Shown here piece after piece: positions 23,575 through 31,697 of a stretch of 64,000 nt of DNA. The notes beneath the pieces were generated by a model that did no database searches, was not told the origin of the DNA, and saw nothing but the letters and a program-made list of their open reading frames with translations. The first letter of the stretch is position 1, and the number at the start of each line of letters is the position of its first letter. Position numbers and translations under genes: made by a program. The DNA is from an uncultured Hyphomonas sp. Lineage in GTDB: Bacteria > Pseudomonadota > Alphaproteobacteria > Caulobacterales > Hyphomonadaceae. The stretch is from NCBI RefSeq assembly GCF_963675305.1, contig NZ_OY776147.1:930001-994000 (forward strand). The letters run 5' to 3'.

Positions 23575-24489
23575 ATGATTTACCAGAAGGATCCGACTCA
23601 CTTGGCCATCGACCCCTATATCGTGCTCGGCGTTCCGCGCTCGGCGACGGAGGCCGAGATCAAGAAGGCTTACCGGGCAAAGGCGAAAGCCCTGCATCCG
23701 GACCAGCACAAGGATGATCCGAAGAAGGCAGAAGAGTTCAAGCGTGTCTCGGCGGCCTACGAAATCCTTGGCGACAAGGAAAAGAAGGCCAAATTCGACC
23801 GCGGCGAGATCGACGGCGACGGAAACCCGACCGGATTTGCCGGCGGGGGGCATGCCGGCGCCCATCCCGGTGGCGGCGGGTTCCGCTGGCAAAGCACGTC
23901 CGGCAAAAGCCCGTTCGAAGGCGCACAGGGCGACCCGTTTGAAGACATTCTCTCCGGCATGTTCGGCGGTGGCCGGTCCCGCCGGGGCGGACCGGGGCCG
24001 CAAAAGGGCCGCGATGTCCGCTACCGCGTGCAGGTCGAATTCGAGGATGCCGTGCTTGGCGCGCGCCGCCGCATGACCATGGCCGACGGCCGGGCGCTCG
24101 ACGTCAATATTCCCGCAGGTATCGATTCCGGACAGACACTGCGTCTGAAAAGCCAGGGCCAGCAATCGCCTTATGGCGGCCCGCCCGGCGACGCGCTGCT
24201 CGAAATCGAGGTGCGTCCATCGAAGATCTGGGAGCGGGACGGCAAGGATCTGCGCATGAAACTGCCCATCGGCCTGAAAGAGGCGGTGCTGGGCGGCAGC
24301 GTGGAAGTGAAGACGCCGTCCGGCCATGTGACGCTGAAAGTGCCCGCAGGGTCCAATACCGGCGCGCAATTGCGCCTGAAGGGCAAGGGCGTGAAGACCT
24401 CGCCGCCGGGAGACCTTTATGTCCGGCTGGAAATCGTCCTGGAAAACCCCAAGGATGAAGGCCTGCGCAAATGGGCGGAGAAGTCCTGA
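23575..24489 (+). CDS. DnaJ/CbpA-type J-domain co-chaperone without zinc finger
   Basis: A 304-residue protein. J domain at about 10-70 (YIVLGVPRSATEAEIKKAYR) with the HPD motif at 41-43, a Gly-rich linker (about 80-150, GGGHAGAHPGGGG), then two C-terminal substrate-binding domains (VNIPAGIDSGQTLRLKSQGQ; VPAGSNTGAQLRLKGKG). There is no CxxCxGxG zinc region, so it is CbpA/DjlA-like in class rather than DnaJ. ATG 23575 lies 14 bases after gp15, so it may be co-transcribed with the GTA genes, though no clear RBS is seen. A role in GTA assembly is only a guess. Confidence 0.88.
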   Translation: MIYQKDPTHLAIDPYIVLGVPRSATEAEIKKAYRAKAKALHPDQHKDDPKKAEEFKRVSAAYEILGDKEKKAKFDRGEIDGDGNPTGFAGGGHAGAHPGGGGFRWQSTSGKSPFEGAQGDPFEDILSGMFGGGRSRRGGPGPQKGRDVRYRVQVEFEDAVLGARRRMTMADGRALDVNIPAGIDSGQTLRLKSQGQQSPYGGPPGDALLEIEVRPSKIWERDGKDLRMKLPIGLKEAVLGGSVEVKTPSGHVTLKVPAGSNTGAQLRLKGKGVKTSPPGDLYVRLEIVLENPKDEGLRKWAEKS

Positions 24490-24550
24490 CGCCTGCTCAT
24501 GTCCGCCACAGGGTTGATCGCCATTAGCCGTCTGGCAGGCCGATCCGGCA

Positions 24551-24578
24551 CTGAACGAAAGTAAACGGTATCGTTCAC
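24551..24578. promoter_or_regulatory. Repeated half-sites upstream of the PepSY / two-component operon
   Basis: TGAACG (24552-24557) is followed by GTAAACG (24561-24567) and, four bases later, CGTTCAC (24572-24578). The last two form an inverted repeat with one mismatch. Located 36 bases before the ATG at 24614, it is a good candidate operator, perhaps for the response regulator encoded next or a TetR-type factor. Only the repeat is seen; the regulator is not known. Confidence 0.45.
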
Positions 24579-24613
24579 TTCACATTCAGAGCTGCGCCCT
24601 TATACGGCAGGGT

Positions 24614-24928
24614 ATGAAACGGATTGCTGCCCTTTTTCTGGCACTTGGCCTCGTTGTCGCGCCTGCCGCGTCCGCGCAGGGCTGGATGAACCAGTTCTCG
24701 CCCGGTCAGGCGCGCGATTCGCGCAATCAGGGGCGGACAGTGCCGCTCAGCCAGATTTTCAACAAGCTGAAGCAGCAATATGGCGGCTACCAGCTGAGCG
24801 CGGATCTGTACGACAAGGGCAATGGCAAATCGGTCTATGAGATCGACTGGATGACCAAGGACGGCCGCAAAATGCATTTCGTGGTCGATGCGCAAACCGG
24901 CGCGATCCTTGACCGCCGCGGCGCCTGA
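24614..24928 (+). CDS. Secreted PepSY-domain protein (FeuN-like)
   Basis: A 104-residue protein with a signal peptide cleaved after ASAQ (AALFLALGLVVAPAASA) and a single PepSY domain (about 40-104; LSQIFNKLKQQYGGYQLSAD, FVVDAQTGAILDRRG). It lies 34 bases upstream of a response regulator and kinase and three genes upstream of ccmI. In rhizobia a small periplasmic protein, FeuN, is encoded with the FeuPQ two-component system and restrains the kinase; the size, location and partners here fit that model. Function inferred from context. Confidence 0.75.
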   Translation: MKRIAALFLALGLVVAPAASAQGWMNQFSPGQARDSRNQGRTVPLSQIFNKLKQQYGGYQLSADLYDKGNGKSVYEIDWMTKDGRKMHFVVDAQTGAILDRRGA

Positions 24929-24962
24929 GCCGACATTAGCCTTTTCAGGGAGTAGCTGAACC

Positions 24963-25646
24963 ATGCGTATCCTGGTTGTTGAAGATGATGCTGACCTGCG
25001 CCGCCAGCTGGCCGACGTGCTGGGCCAGTCAGGCTATGCCGTGGACCTGGCTGCCGATGGCGAGGACGGGCATTTCCTTGGCGATACCGAGCCTTATGAT
25101 GCGGTGATCCTGGACCTTGGCCTGCCCAAGATGGACGGGGTGAGCGTGCTGAAGAAATGGCGCGCGGACGGCAAATCCTTCCCGGTCCTGATCCTGACGG
25201 CCCGCGATTCGTGGAGCGAGAAGGTGGCTGGTTTCGATGCCGGGGCCGACGACTATCTGACCAAGCCTTTCATCACCGAAGAATTGCTGGCGCGTCTGCG
25301 GGCGCTGCTGCGCCGCGCGGCCGGTCATTCCGCCGCGACGCTGGAAGCCGGCAAGCTGATGGTCGATACACGTGCCGCGCGCGCCATGATCAATGGCGAG
25401 CCGGTGAAGCTGACCGCCCATGAATACCGCGTGCTTTCCTACCTGATGCACCATCAGGGGCGCGTTGTTCCGCGTACGGAACTGGTCGAGCATATCTACG
25501 ATCAGGATTTTGACCGCGACTCGAACACGATTGAAGTGTTCATCGGCCGCTTGCGCCGGAAGATCGGGCAGGACCGGATCCAGACCGAACGCGGCCTAGG
25601 CTATCGCCTGGTCGTGCCGGAGAACGAAGCGCGCGTGGCCGGCTGA
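24963..25646 (+). CDS. OmpR/PhoP-family response regulator (FeuP-like)
   Basis: A 227-residue regulator: receiver domain 1-115 with acidic pocket EDD (8-10), phospho-acceptor Asp51 (VILDLGLPKMDG) and Lys (YLTKPF); C-terminal winged helix 130-222 (LTAHEYRVLSYLMHHQGRVV, EVFIGRLRRKIG). The neighbours are a PepSY protein before and its kinase after. Together with the downstream cyc operon this matches feuPQ-cycHJKL synteny of rhizobia, where FeuP controls envelope/osmotic functions. Confidence 0.88.
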   Translation: MRILVVEDDADLRRQLADVLGQSGYAVDLAADGEDGHFLGDTEPYDAVILDLGLPKMDGVSVLKKWRADGKSFPVLILTARDSWSEKVAGFDAGADDYLTKPFITEELLARLRALLRRAAGHSAATLEAGKLMVDTRAARAMINGEPVKLTAHEYRVLSYLMHHQGRVVPRTELVEHIYDQDFDRDSNTIEVFIGRLRRKIGQDRIQTERGLGYRLVVPENEARVAG

Positions 25647-25662
25647 TGCCGGCCCGTGCTGA

Positions 25663-27099
25663 ATGCCTTGTATGAGCGAGGCCGATCCCAAACCTGTCAC
25701 ATTCCTTGACCGCTGGACACGCCTGTCGCTGGCCCGGCGGATCATGCTGGCGGCAGCCATCTGGGGACTGATCGTCCTGATTGGCGGCGCCCTGGCCCTG
25801 TCGGCACTTTACCGGGCGCAGACGCTCTCCCTCCTGTCGGATGAGCTGGATCAGACGCTGATCACGTTGACCCGTGACATGACGAGGGAAGGCGCGTTTC
25901 TGGCCGATGGCCGGGTGACGGATGACAATCACGTCTTCCTGTCGACCGATTCCCGCTACCAGACCCAGTATTCCGGCCGCTACTGGGCCATCGTTGCCGT
26001 GGACAAAGATGGCGACCCGGTCGGCGACCTCAGGTCACGCAGCCTTTGGGATGAGCCGGTGCCGATGTCGCCGCGCCTGCTGAAGCGCGCGCTTGCCACG
26101 CCCGGCACGACGCAGTTCGGCATTGGCCCCGGGCCGGCTGGCCAGAGAACATTCGCGGCGGCCAAGGCCATTCTGGTCGAGAACCGGGAGACGCCGCTGG
26201 TGCTGGTCGCGGCGGCGGACAGGGCGCAGAACGATGCGGCGGCGACCCGGTTCCGCAACCTGCTCATCGGCACGATGGTTGTTCTCTTCGGCAGCGTCTT
26301 CGCGGCCATGGTGGCCGGTATCCGCTATTCCCTGCGTCCGCTGGTGAAGCTGGGGCATGACATTGCCGAGATCCGGGAAGGCAGGCGCCTGAAACTGGCC
26401 GATGACTATCCGTCTGAAGTGCAGCCGCTGACGGAAGAGCTGAACAAGCTGGTCGATCACAACCGGCAGGTGGTGGAGCGGGCGCGAACGCATGTCGGCA
26501 ATCTCGCCCACGCGCTGAAGACGCCGATTGCGGTGCTGCGCAATGAGGCGACCGGCGAAACACAGCTGGACGATGTCGTGCGCCGGCAGGTCGATTCCAT
26601 GCAGACCAATGTGGAGCACTATCTGAAGCGCGCCCGCATGGCCGCCCGGGCCGAAGCGCTGGGCGCACGCACGGAGGTTCGCCCGGTGCTGGACGGCATC
26701 GCCCGCCTGATGAACCGGCTCTATGATTCCAAAGGCATCGATGTGACCGTGACGGGCGCCGAGACGGCTGTCTTCCGCGGGGAGCAGCAGGACCTTGAGG
26801 AAATGGTCGGCAATCTCATGGAAAATGCCTGCAAATGGGCGCGGGCCGATGTGAAGGTGACTGTGGCAGACGATGCGACGGAACTGCGCCTGGAGGTCGA
26901 CGATGACGGGCCCGGCCTGACGGCGGAAGAACGCGAAGGCGCGCTGAAGCGCGGGGTGCGACTTGATGAAACAACCCCGGGCACCGGGCTGGGTCTGTCG
27001 ATTGTCACAGAGCTGGCAGAGCTGCATAAGGGCGTGCTTGAACTGGATGAGGCCCCGGCCGGGGGCCTGCGCGCACGCCTGAGGTTTCCGAAACGATGA
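25663..27099 (+). CDS. Sensor histidine kinase (FeuQ-like)
   Basis: A 478-residue membrane kinase. TM1 about 26-50, a periplasmic sensor of about 150 residues, TM2 about 200-222, a short HAMP-like linker, HisKA with His286 in VGNLAHALKTPIAVL, and HATPase with N box MENACKWARADV and G boxes DDDGPGL and PGTGLGLSI. ATG 25663 and ATG 25672 are both possible. It shares four bases with ccmI (ATGA), so it is in the same transcript as the cytochrome c maturation genes. The probable signal path is PepSY protein to kinase to the preceding regulator. Confidence 0.88.
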   Translation: MPCMSEADPKPVTFLDRWTRLSLARRIMLAAAIWGLIVLIGGALALSALYRAQTLSLLSDELDQTLITLTRDMTREGAFLADGRVTDDNHVFLSTDSRYQTQYSGRYWAIVAVDKDGDPVGDLRSRSLWDEPVPMSPRLLKRALATPGTTQFGIGPGPAGQRTFAAAKAILVENRETPLVLVAAADRAQNDAAATRFRNLLIGTMVVLFGSVFAAMVAGIRYSLRPLVKLGHDIAEIREGRRLKLADDYPSEVQPLTEELNKLVDHNRQVVERARTHVGNLAHALKTPIAVLRNEATGETQLDDVVRRQVDSMQTNVEHYLKRARMAARAEALGARTEVRPVLDGIARLMNRLYDSKGIDVTVTGAETAVFRGEQQDLEEMVGNLMENACKWARADVKVTVADDATELRLEVDDDGPGLTAEEREGALKRGVRLDETTPGTGLGLSIVTELAELHKGVLELDEAPAGGLRARLRFPKR

Positions 27100-27713
27100 A
27101 CCGCCTGAACATTGCCATCGCCGGAGTCTGCCTGGCCGTCGCCGTGGCGGGCTATCTGGCGGTGGGCAAGCCCGGCATGCCGGACAATCCCATGGCAGAG
27201 CGCCAGGCAGGGCTGGCGGACAAGATCAAGAACGCCCCGGAGACGCTGACACCGGCAGAAACCCTGTCGCGTCTTGAACTGGCGACCCAGAAGCGCCCGA
27301 ACGACCCGCAGCCGCATTTCTTCATCGGCGAAATGCTGCGCGCCGAAGGCCGACCGGAAGATGCCGCGCGGGCCTATCAGTCTGCCTTGCGCCGTGATGA
27401 GAATTTCGTTCCCGCGCTGGTGGCGCTGGCCGATACGCTGGTGGCCCTGTCAGGCGGCGGGGTCAGCCCGCAGGCGACCCGGCTGTATGGCCGGGCCTAT
27501 GAACTGGATCAGACCCAGGTGCGCGCCGGCATGTGGGCCGCCATGGGCGCTGCGCAGGCGGGCGATCAGGACAAGGCCGAGCAGGCCATGCGCTATATCT
27601 ACAACAACCTCCCCGAAGGCGATCCGCGCCGCGAACGCTTCAAGGGGATGATCGCCGCCATCGGGCAGGGCGACGAGGCCCCGCCCACGCCGGAAGCTGC
27701 CCCGTCGGAATAG
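27096..27713 (+). CDS. ccmI: Cytochrome c maturation TPR protein CcmI/CycH (short form)
   Basis: A 205-residue protein: one N-terminal membrane anchor (NIAIAGVCLAVAVAGYLAVG), a linker, then TPR repeats (about 60-175; PHFFIGEMLRAEGRPEDAAR, FVPALVALADTLVALSGGG). CcmI delivers apocytochrome c to the haem ligation complex CcmFH. Canonical alphaproteobacterial CcmI is longer, with an extra N-terminal membrane region, so this is a reduced form. The rest of the pathway (ccmE, ccmF, ccmH) resumes 1.2 kb downstream after two unrelated genes. Confidence 0.8.
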   Translation: MNRLNIAIAGVCLAVAVAGYLAVGKPGMPDNPMAERQAGLADKIKNAPETLTPAETLSRLELATQKRPNDPQPHFFIGEMLRAEGRPEDAARAYQSALRRDENFVPALVALADTLVALSGGGVSPQATRLYGRAYELDQTQVRAGMWAAMGAAQAGDQDKAEQAMRYIYNNLPEGDPRRERFKGMIAAIGQGDEAPPTPEAAPSE

Positions 27714-27731
27714 GCCAGCCTTTCCTTCAGG

Positions 27732-28088
27732 CTACGCTTCCACCCGCATGTCTTCCGCGTGCCAGCGCTGGGCGAGGTCGTTGAGGCCTTCCAGAACATC
27801 TTTCAGCTCAGCTCCGCGCGGGGTGAGGGAATAGGTGACGGCAGGCGGCACGGTGGGCTTGTAGTCCCGGTGGATGAGGCCGGCGCCTTCCAGCATGCGC
27901 AACCGCTCGGTCAGCACCTTTGACGAAATGCCGGGCATGCCGGCTTTCAGCTCACCAAAGCGTTGGGGGCCCTGAGAGCGCAGCAGCCACAGGATATAGG
28001 TCGTCCACGGCCCCATCAGCAGTTTCAGCAGGGAATCCATCGGGCAGGCTGTGTGATTTCCGTTCTGCGGTTTCGTTGTTCCAGTCAT
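27732..28088 (-). CDS. HxlR-family transcriptional regulator
   Basis: A 118-residue winged-helix protein: CPMDSLLKLLMGPWTTYILW is the HxlR signature, including the N-terminal Cys15 used for thiol sensing in several members; recognition region GISSKVLTERLRMLEGAGLI. Such proteins repress a neighbouring redox or detoxification gene. It is divergent from a flavodoxin-like gene across 142 bases containing A/T-rich TTAGTTACTAATC, the probable shared operator. The pair sits inside the cytochrome c maturation operon and looks inserted. Confidence 0.85.
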   Translation of the reverse strand: MTGTTKPQNGNHTACPMDSLLKLLMGPWTTYILWLLRSQGPQRFGELKAGMPGISSKVLTERLRMLEGAGLIHRDYKPTVPPAVTYSLTPRGAELKDVLEGLNDLAQRWHAEDMRVEA

Positions 28089-28230
28089 GGGGCACCTCTG
28101 AGCTGAGAAAAAGTCTGCCTGATCCTTTAGTTACTAATCGGAACCTACTTTTTCAAGGGAACTGGTGCCCTATATGGGCCAGGTCGGGCGCAATGAGAGG
28201 CCCCACGAAACACTTAGCGGAGTAGGACAG

Positions 28231-28806
28231 ATGACAAAGATCGCAATCGTGTATTTCAGCGGCTACGGCCACACACAGAAACAGGCGGAAGCCGTGCACG
28301 CCGGGGCCAGCTCGGTGGACGGCGCAGACGTGAAACTGTTCCGGATCAATGAAGACGGCGACCTCGGCGAAGGCGAATTCGAGGCGCTGGCCGGATATGA
28401 CGCCATCATCTATGGCAGCCCGACCTATATGGGCGGCCCGGCCTGGCAGTTCAAAAAGTTCGCCGACGCGACCTCCAAGCCATGGTTTACGCAGGAGTGG
28501 AAAGACAAGATCGCCGGCGGCTTCACCAATTCCGCTTCTGTGAACGGCGACAAGAAGGCGACGCTCGACTATTTCTTCACCCTGTCGCAACAGCACGGGC
28601 AGATCTGGGTCGGGACCGGCCTTCTGCCGTCGAACACCAAGGCCCATGGACCGGATGATGTGAACTGGACCGCCGGTTTCTCGGGCGCGATGGCCATTTC
28701 CCCGTCAGATGCCTCGCCGGAAGAAGCGCCGGGCAAGGGCGATCTCGAAACGGCCCGCCAATACGGTGTCCGGGTGGCCGAAGCCGCGAAGCGCTGGGCA
28801 CAATAA
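28231..28806 (+). CDS. WrbA-like flavodoxin-family NAD(P)H:quinone oxidoreductase
   Basis: A 191-residue flavodoxin-fold protein. FMN phosphate loop YFSGYGHTQKQAEA (about 7-20), second loop YGSPTYMGGPAWQFKKF, third NSASVNGDKKATL, in line with WrbA/Fld-like quinone reductases. ATG 28231 has GGAGTAGGAC just ahead; an in-frame start 22 codons earlier has no RBS. It is divergent from an HxlR repressor with an N-terminal cysteine, suggesting induction by quinones or electrophiles. Confidence 0.85.
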   Translation: MTKIAIVYFSGYGHTQKQAEAVHAGASSVDGADVKLFRINEDGDLGEGEFEALAGYDAIIYGSPTYMGGPAWQFKKFADATSKPWFTQEWKDKIAGGFTNSASVNGDKKATLDYFFTLSQQHGQIWVGTGLLPSNTKAHGPDDVNWTAGFSGAMAISPSDASPEEAPGKGDLETARQYGVRVAEAAKRWAQ

Positions 28807-28881
28807 GCCATCGGGACGGGCGGCAGGTGCGATGCATCTGCCGCACTCCCATTTCGGTGCGAGGCGGACTATAAGGCGGGC

Positions 28882-29307
28882 ATGCGCGCACGCACTCGAC
28901 GACTCTATACGTTTGGCATCGCTGCCGTCCTGCTGCTGGCTGCGGCGGGACTGGCCTTTATGGCCCTGCGCCAGAATGCCAACCTGTTCTACACACCACA
29001 GACGCTGGCCGAGAAAGGCATGCCGAAACCGGGCCGCGAGGTGAAGGTTGGCGGCTGGGTCGAGCCCGGCTCGCTGACCTATTCAGATGATGGCGCGACC
29101 ATGCTGTTCAGCGTGATGGACAATGGCGACGCCGAGATCAGGGTCTCGTTCACGGGCATTGCGCCGGACCTGTTCCGCGAAGGGCAGGGCGTTGTCGCGA
29201 TTGGCCAGTTCGGTGAAGACGGCACGTTCACGGCCCGGCAGATCCTCGCCAAGCATGACGAAAACTACCAGCCGCGCGAATTGCGCCCCGAGGCGATCGG
29301 CGGATGA
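28882..29307 (+). CDS. ccmE: Cytochrome c-type biogenesis haem chaperone CcmE/CycJ
   Basis: A 141-residue protein with a single N-terminal membrane anchor (about 8-28) and an OB-fold periplasmic domain (VKVGGWVEPGSLTY, RVSFTGIAPDLFREGQGVV). The covalent haem-binding histidine is His125 in LAKHDENYQP. CcmE takes haem from CcmC and passes it to CcmF. It overlaps ccmF by four bases. ccmA, B, C and D are not in the window. Confidence 0.95.
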   Translation: MRARTRRLYTFGIAAVLLLAAAGLAFMALRQNANLFYTPQTLAEKGMPKPGREVKVGGWVEPGSLTYSDDGATMLFSVMDNGDAEIRVSFTGIAPDLFREGQGVVAIGQFGEDGTFTARQILAKHDENYQPRELRPEAIGG

Positions 29308-31184
29308 TCGAAGCCGGGCACTTCGCGGCCTTTCTGGCGCTGGGCGCCACGCTGGCGCAAACGATCTTCGGCCTGAAGGGCGACCGCCGGTGGGCGGGCA
29401 TGGCAGCTGTCACCGGGTTCGGCCTGATGGCATTTTCCTTCCTGACGCTGGTGTATGCCTTTGCCGTGTCGGATTTCTCCCTCCAGCTGGTGGCGAAAAA
29501 TTCCCACACGCTGAAGCCGATGCTCTACAAGATCGCCGGTACCTGGGGGAATCATGAAGGCTCCATGGCGCTCTGGGCGCTGGTGACGCTGGCGTTCGGT
29601 GCGGCCGCAGCGGCCCTGATGAAGACCGGCCGGGAACGTTTCGAATCGCGTGCACTGGGCGTGCAGGGATTCCTTTCCGCCGGTGCGATGGGCTATTTGC
29701 TGTTCGCCTCCTCGCCTTACCTGCGGCTGGATCCGGCGCCTTTCCAGGGTGCGGGGCTGAACCCGCTGCTCCAGGATCCGGCGCTCTCCTTCCATCCGCC
29801 GATGCTTTATCTCGGCTATGTCGGCTATTCCTTCGTTTTCGCGCTGGCGGCGGCCGGCATGATGGAGGGCCGGATTGACCGGGTTTGGGCAAAGGAAGCG
29901 CGGCGCTGGTCGCTGGCCGCCTTCGTGCCGTTGACCTTCGGCATCGCACTCGGCTCCTACTGGGCCTATTACGAGCTCGGCTGGGGCGGCTGGTGGTTCT
30001 GGGATCCGGTCGAGAATGCCTCGCTGATGCCCTGGCTGATCGGCGCGGCGCTGCTGCACTCCGTCATCGTTACGGAGAAGCGGGAGAATTTCGCCGCCTG
30101 GACCGCGCTCCTCGCCGTGCTCGCCTTCCTGTTCTCGATCATGGGCGCCTTCCTCGTACGCTCCGGCGTGCTGACCTCGGTGCATGCCTTTGCCGTCGAT
30201 CCGACGCGGGGCACCATCCTCCTGTTCGGACTGCTGGTGTATGGCGTATTGGCGCTGGGCCTGTTCGTCTGGCGCGGGCCGTCCCTCAAAGGCGCAAAAC
30301 CTTGGCTGATCGGCAGCCGGGAGGGCGCGATGATGGCCAACAATGTCGTGCTGATCGTGGCGGCGCTGACCGTCCTGCTGGGCACGCTGTTCCCGCTCAT
30401 GGCCGAGGCGGCCGGGCGCACCATGTCCGTAGGCGAACCATATTTCCGGCTGACCTTTGTCCCGATCCTGGCGGTCCTGCTGGTGCTGTTGCCGGTCGCC
30501 CAGAGCTGGGCCTGGGGCAAGGCGGACCTGAAACAATGGACGCGCTGGGCTATCGCCGGCGCTGCGCTGGTCGCGGTGTTTGCCGTTCTGGGGATCGCTG
30601 TCTGGGATATTTCGCTGGGGGCTGCGTTCGGGCTGGCGCTGGGCGTCTGGCTTATCGGAGGCGCACTGTGGGAGCTGAAGCGCCGGGCGGTCTCGCTGAA
30701 CCGGGTGTTCCGTGTCTCGCCGCGTGTCTGGGGCATGACGCTGGCGCATATGGGCATCGGCCTGTTCATCATTGGCGCTGTCGTGGAAACCACCCAGCGA
30801 TATGAAACCACCGTGGCCCTGGAAGAGGGCGGTTCAGCACGGGCAGCAGGCTGGACCTTCACGCTGGACGATGTCGGCTCCATCGAAGGGCCGAACTGGT
30901 ATGCCGACAAGGCCGTGCTGACAGCCGTTAAAGGCGGCACCAAAACAGTGCTGGAGCCAATGAAGCGCTATTATCCGGCGGCTCGCATGCCGACGACGGA
31001 GACGGCCATCTTCAAGACGGGCACGGGCGATTTGTACGCCGCGCTCGGAGAGCAGCGCGTGGTCGACGGCAAGGCGCGCTGGGTGTTCCGTGTCTACTTC
31101 AACCCGCTGATCGATTTCGTGTATCTTGGCGTGCTATTGATCGGCCTTGGAGGCTTTCTGAGCATGGTGAAGGTCAAACGATGA
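29304..31184 (+). CDS. ccmF: Cytochrome c haem lyase subunit CcmF/CycK
   Basis: A 626-residue polytopic membrane protein with about 14-15 TM segments. The tryptophan-rich haem-handling WWD domain GWGGWWFWDPVENASLMPW is at about residues 226-244; further conserved His residues are in LSFHPPMLYLGY and the C-terminal periplasmic loop. CcmF reduces haem on CcmE and joins it to apocytochrome. Overlaps ccmE and ccmH by four bases each, indicating tight co-translation. Confidence 0.95.
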   Translation: MIEAGHFAAFLALGATLAQTIFGLKGDRRWAGMAAVTGFGLMAFSFLTLVYAFAVSDFSLQLVAKNSHTLKPMLYKIAGTWGNHEGSMALWALVTLAFGAAAAALMKTGRERFESRALGVQGFLSAGAMGYLLFASSPYLRLDPAPFQGAGLNPLLQDPALSFHPPMLYLGYVGYSFVFALAAAGMMEGRIDRVWAKEARRWSLAAFVPLTFGIALGSYWAYYELGWGGWWFWDPVENASLMPWLIGAALLHSVIVTEKRENFAAWTALLAVLAFLFSIMGAFLVRSGVLTSVHAFAVDPTRGTILLFGLLVYGVLALGLFVWRGPSLKGAKPWLIGSREGAMMANNVVLIVAALTVLLGTLFPLMAEAAGRTMSVGEPYFRLTFVPILAVLLVLLPVAQSWAWGKADLKQWTRWAIAGAALVAVFAVLGIAVWDISLGAAFGLALGVWLIGGALWELKRRAVSLNRVFRVSPRVWGMTLAHMGIGLFIIGAVVETTQRYETTVALEEGGSARAAGWTFTLDDVGSIEGPNWYADKAVLTAVKGGTKTVLEPMKRYYPAARMPTTETAIFKTGTGDLYAALGEQRVVDGKARWVFRVYFNPLIDFVYLGVLLIGLGGFLSMVKVKR

Positions 31185-31579
31185 AAGCGCTCTTCCTGTC
31201 TCTCGTGATCGCGCTCGCCGCAGAGGCGCCGCTCGACAATGCCGAGGAAGAAGCCCGCGCGCAGGCCCTGATGCGGGAGCTGCGCTGTGTGGCGTGCGAG
31301 AATGAGCCGGTCTCGCAGTCTGCCGCGCCGATCGCCGAAGACATGCGCGCCCGGATTCGCGAAATGGTGGGCGAGGGGTCGACAGACCAGGAAGTCCGCG
31401 ACTGGTTTGAAAGCCGCTATGGCGAGTTCGTCCTGTTCCGCCCGAAGGGGAACAGCCTGAGCGGGGCACTGCTCTGGATCGGTCCCTTTGCCTTGCTGGG
31501 TGTTGGCGGGCTGATCGGCATCCTCACGGCCTGCCGCAAGCGGACCGTCGCCCAGCAGATCGAAGCCGAGGATGTCTGA
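31181..31579 (+). CDS. ccmH: Cytochrome c maturation thiol protein CcmH/CycL
   Basis: A 132-residue protein with a cleavable signal, a three-helix domain carrying the redox pair in ELRCVACENEPV (Cys36, Cys39), and one C-terminal TM (LLWIGPFALLGVGGLIGIL). CcmH reduces the haem-binding cysteines of apocytochromes and works with CcmF. A ccmG/dsbE thioredoxin gene, often next to ccmH, is absent here. Confidence 0.93.
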   Translation: MKALFLSLVIALAAEAPLDNAEEEARAQALMRELRCVACENEPVSQSAAPIAEDMRARIREMVGEGSTDQEVRDWFESRYGEFVLFRPKGNSLSGALLWIGPFALLGVGGLIGILTACRKRTVAQQIEAEDV

Positions 31580-31590
31580 GCTGTCAGTAC

Positions 31591-31645
31591 CGGAAAATGG
31601 CCTCTTTAAATCAATTGTATATACTATTTGAGATAGTTATTTTCC
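31591..31645. repeat. A/T-rich inverted repeat between ccmH and the sulfotransferase gene
   Basis: CGGAAAAT (31591-31598) and ATTTTCCG (31638-31645) are exact inverted arms around a 39-base A/T-rich core which itself holds ACTAT-ttgag-ATAGT. The base composition contrasts sharply with the flanking genes. It could terminate ccm transcription or mark the boundary of the inserted sulfotransferase segment. TTGACA occurs at 31652-31657, but no matching -10 was found. Confidence 0.4.
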
Positions 31646-31697
31646 GCTTAAATTGACAACTTGAAGGAGACGGTCTGATCGGGCATACGCTGCCTGC

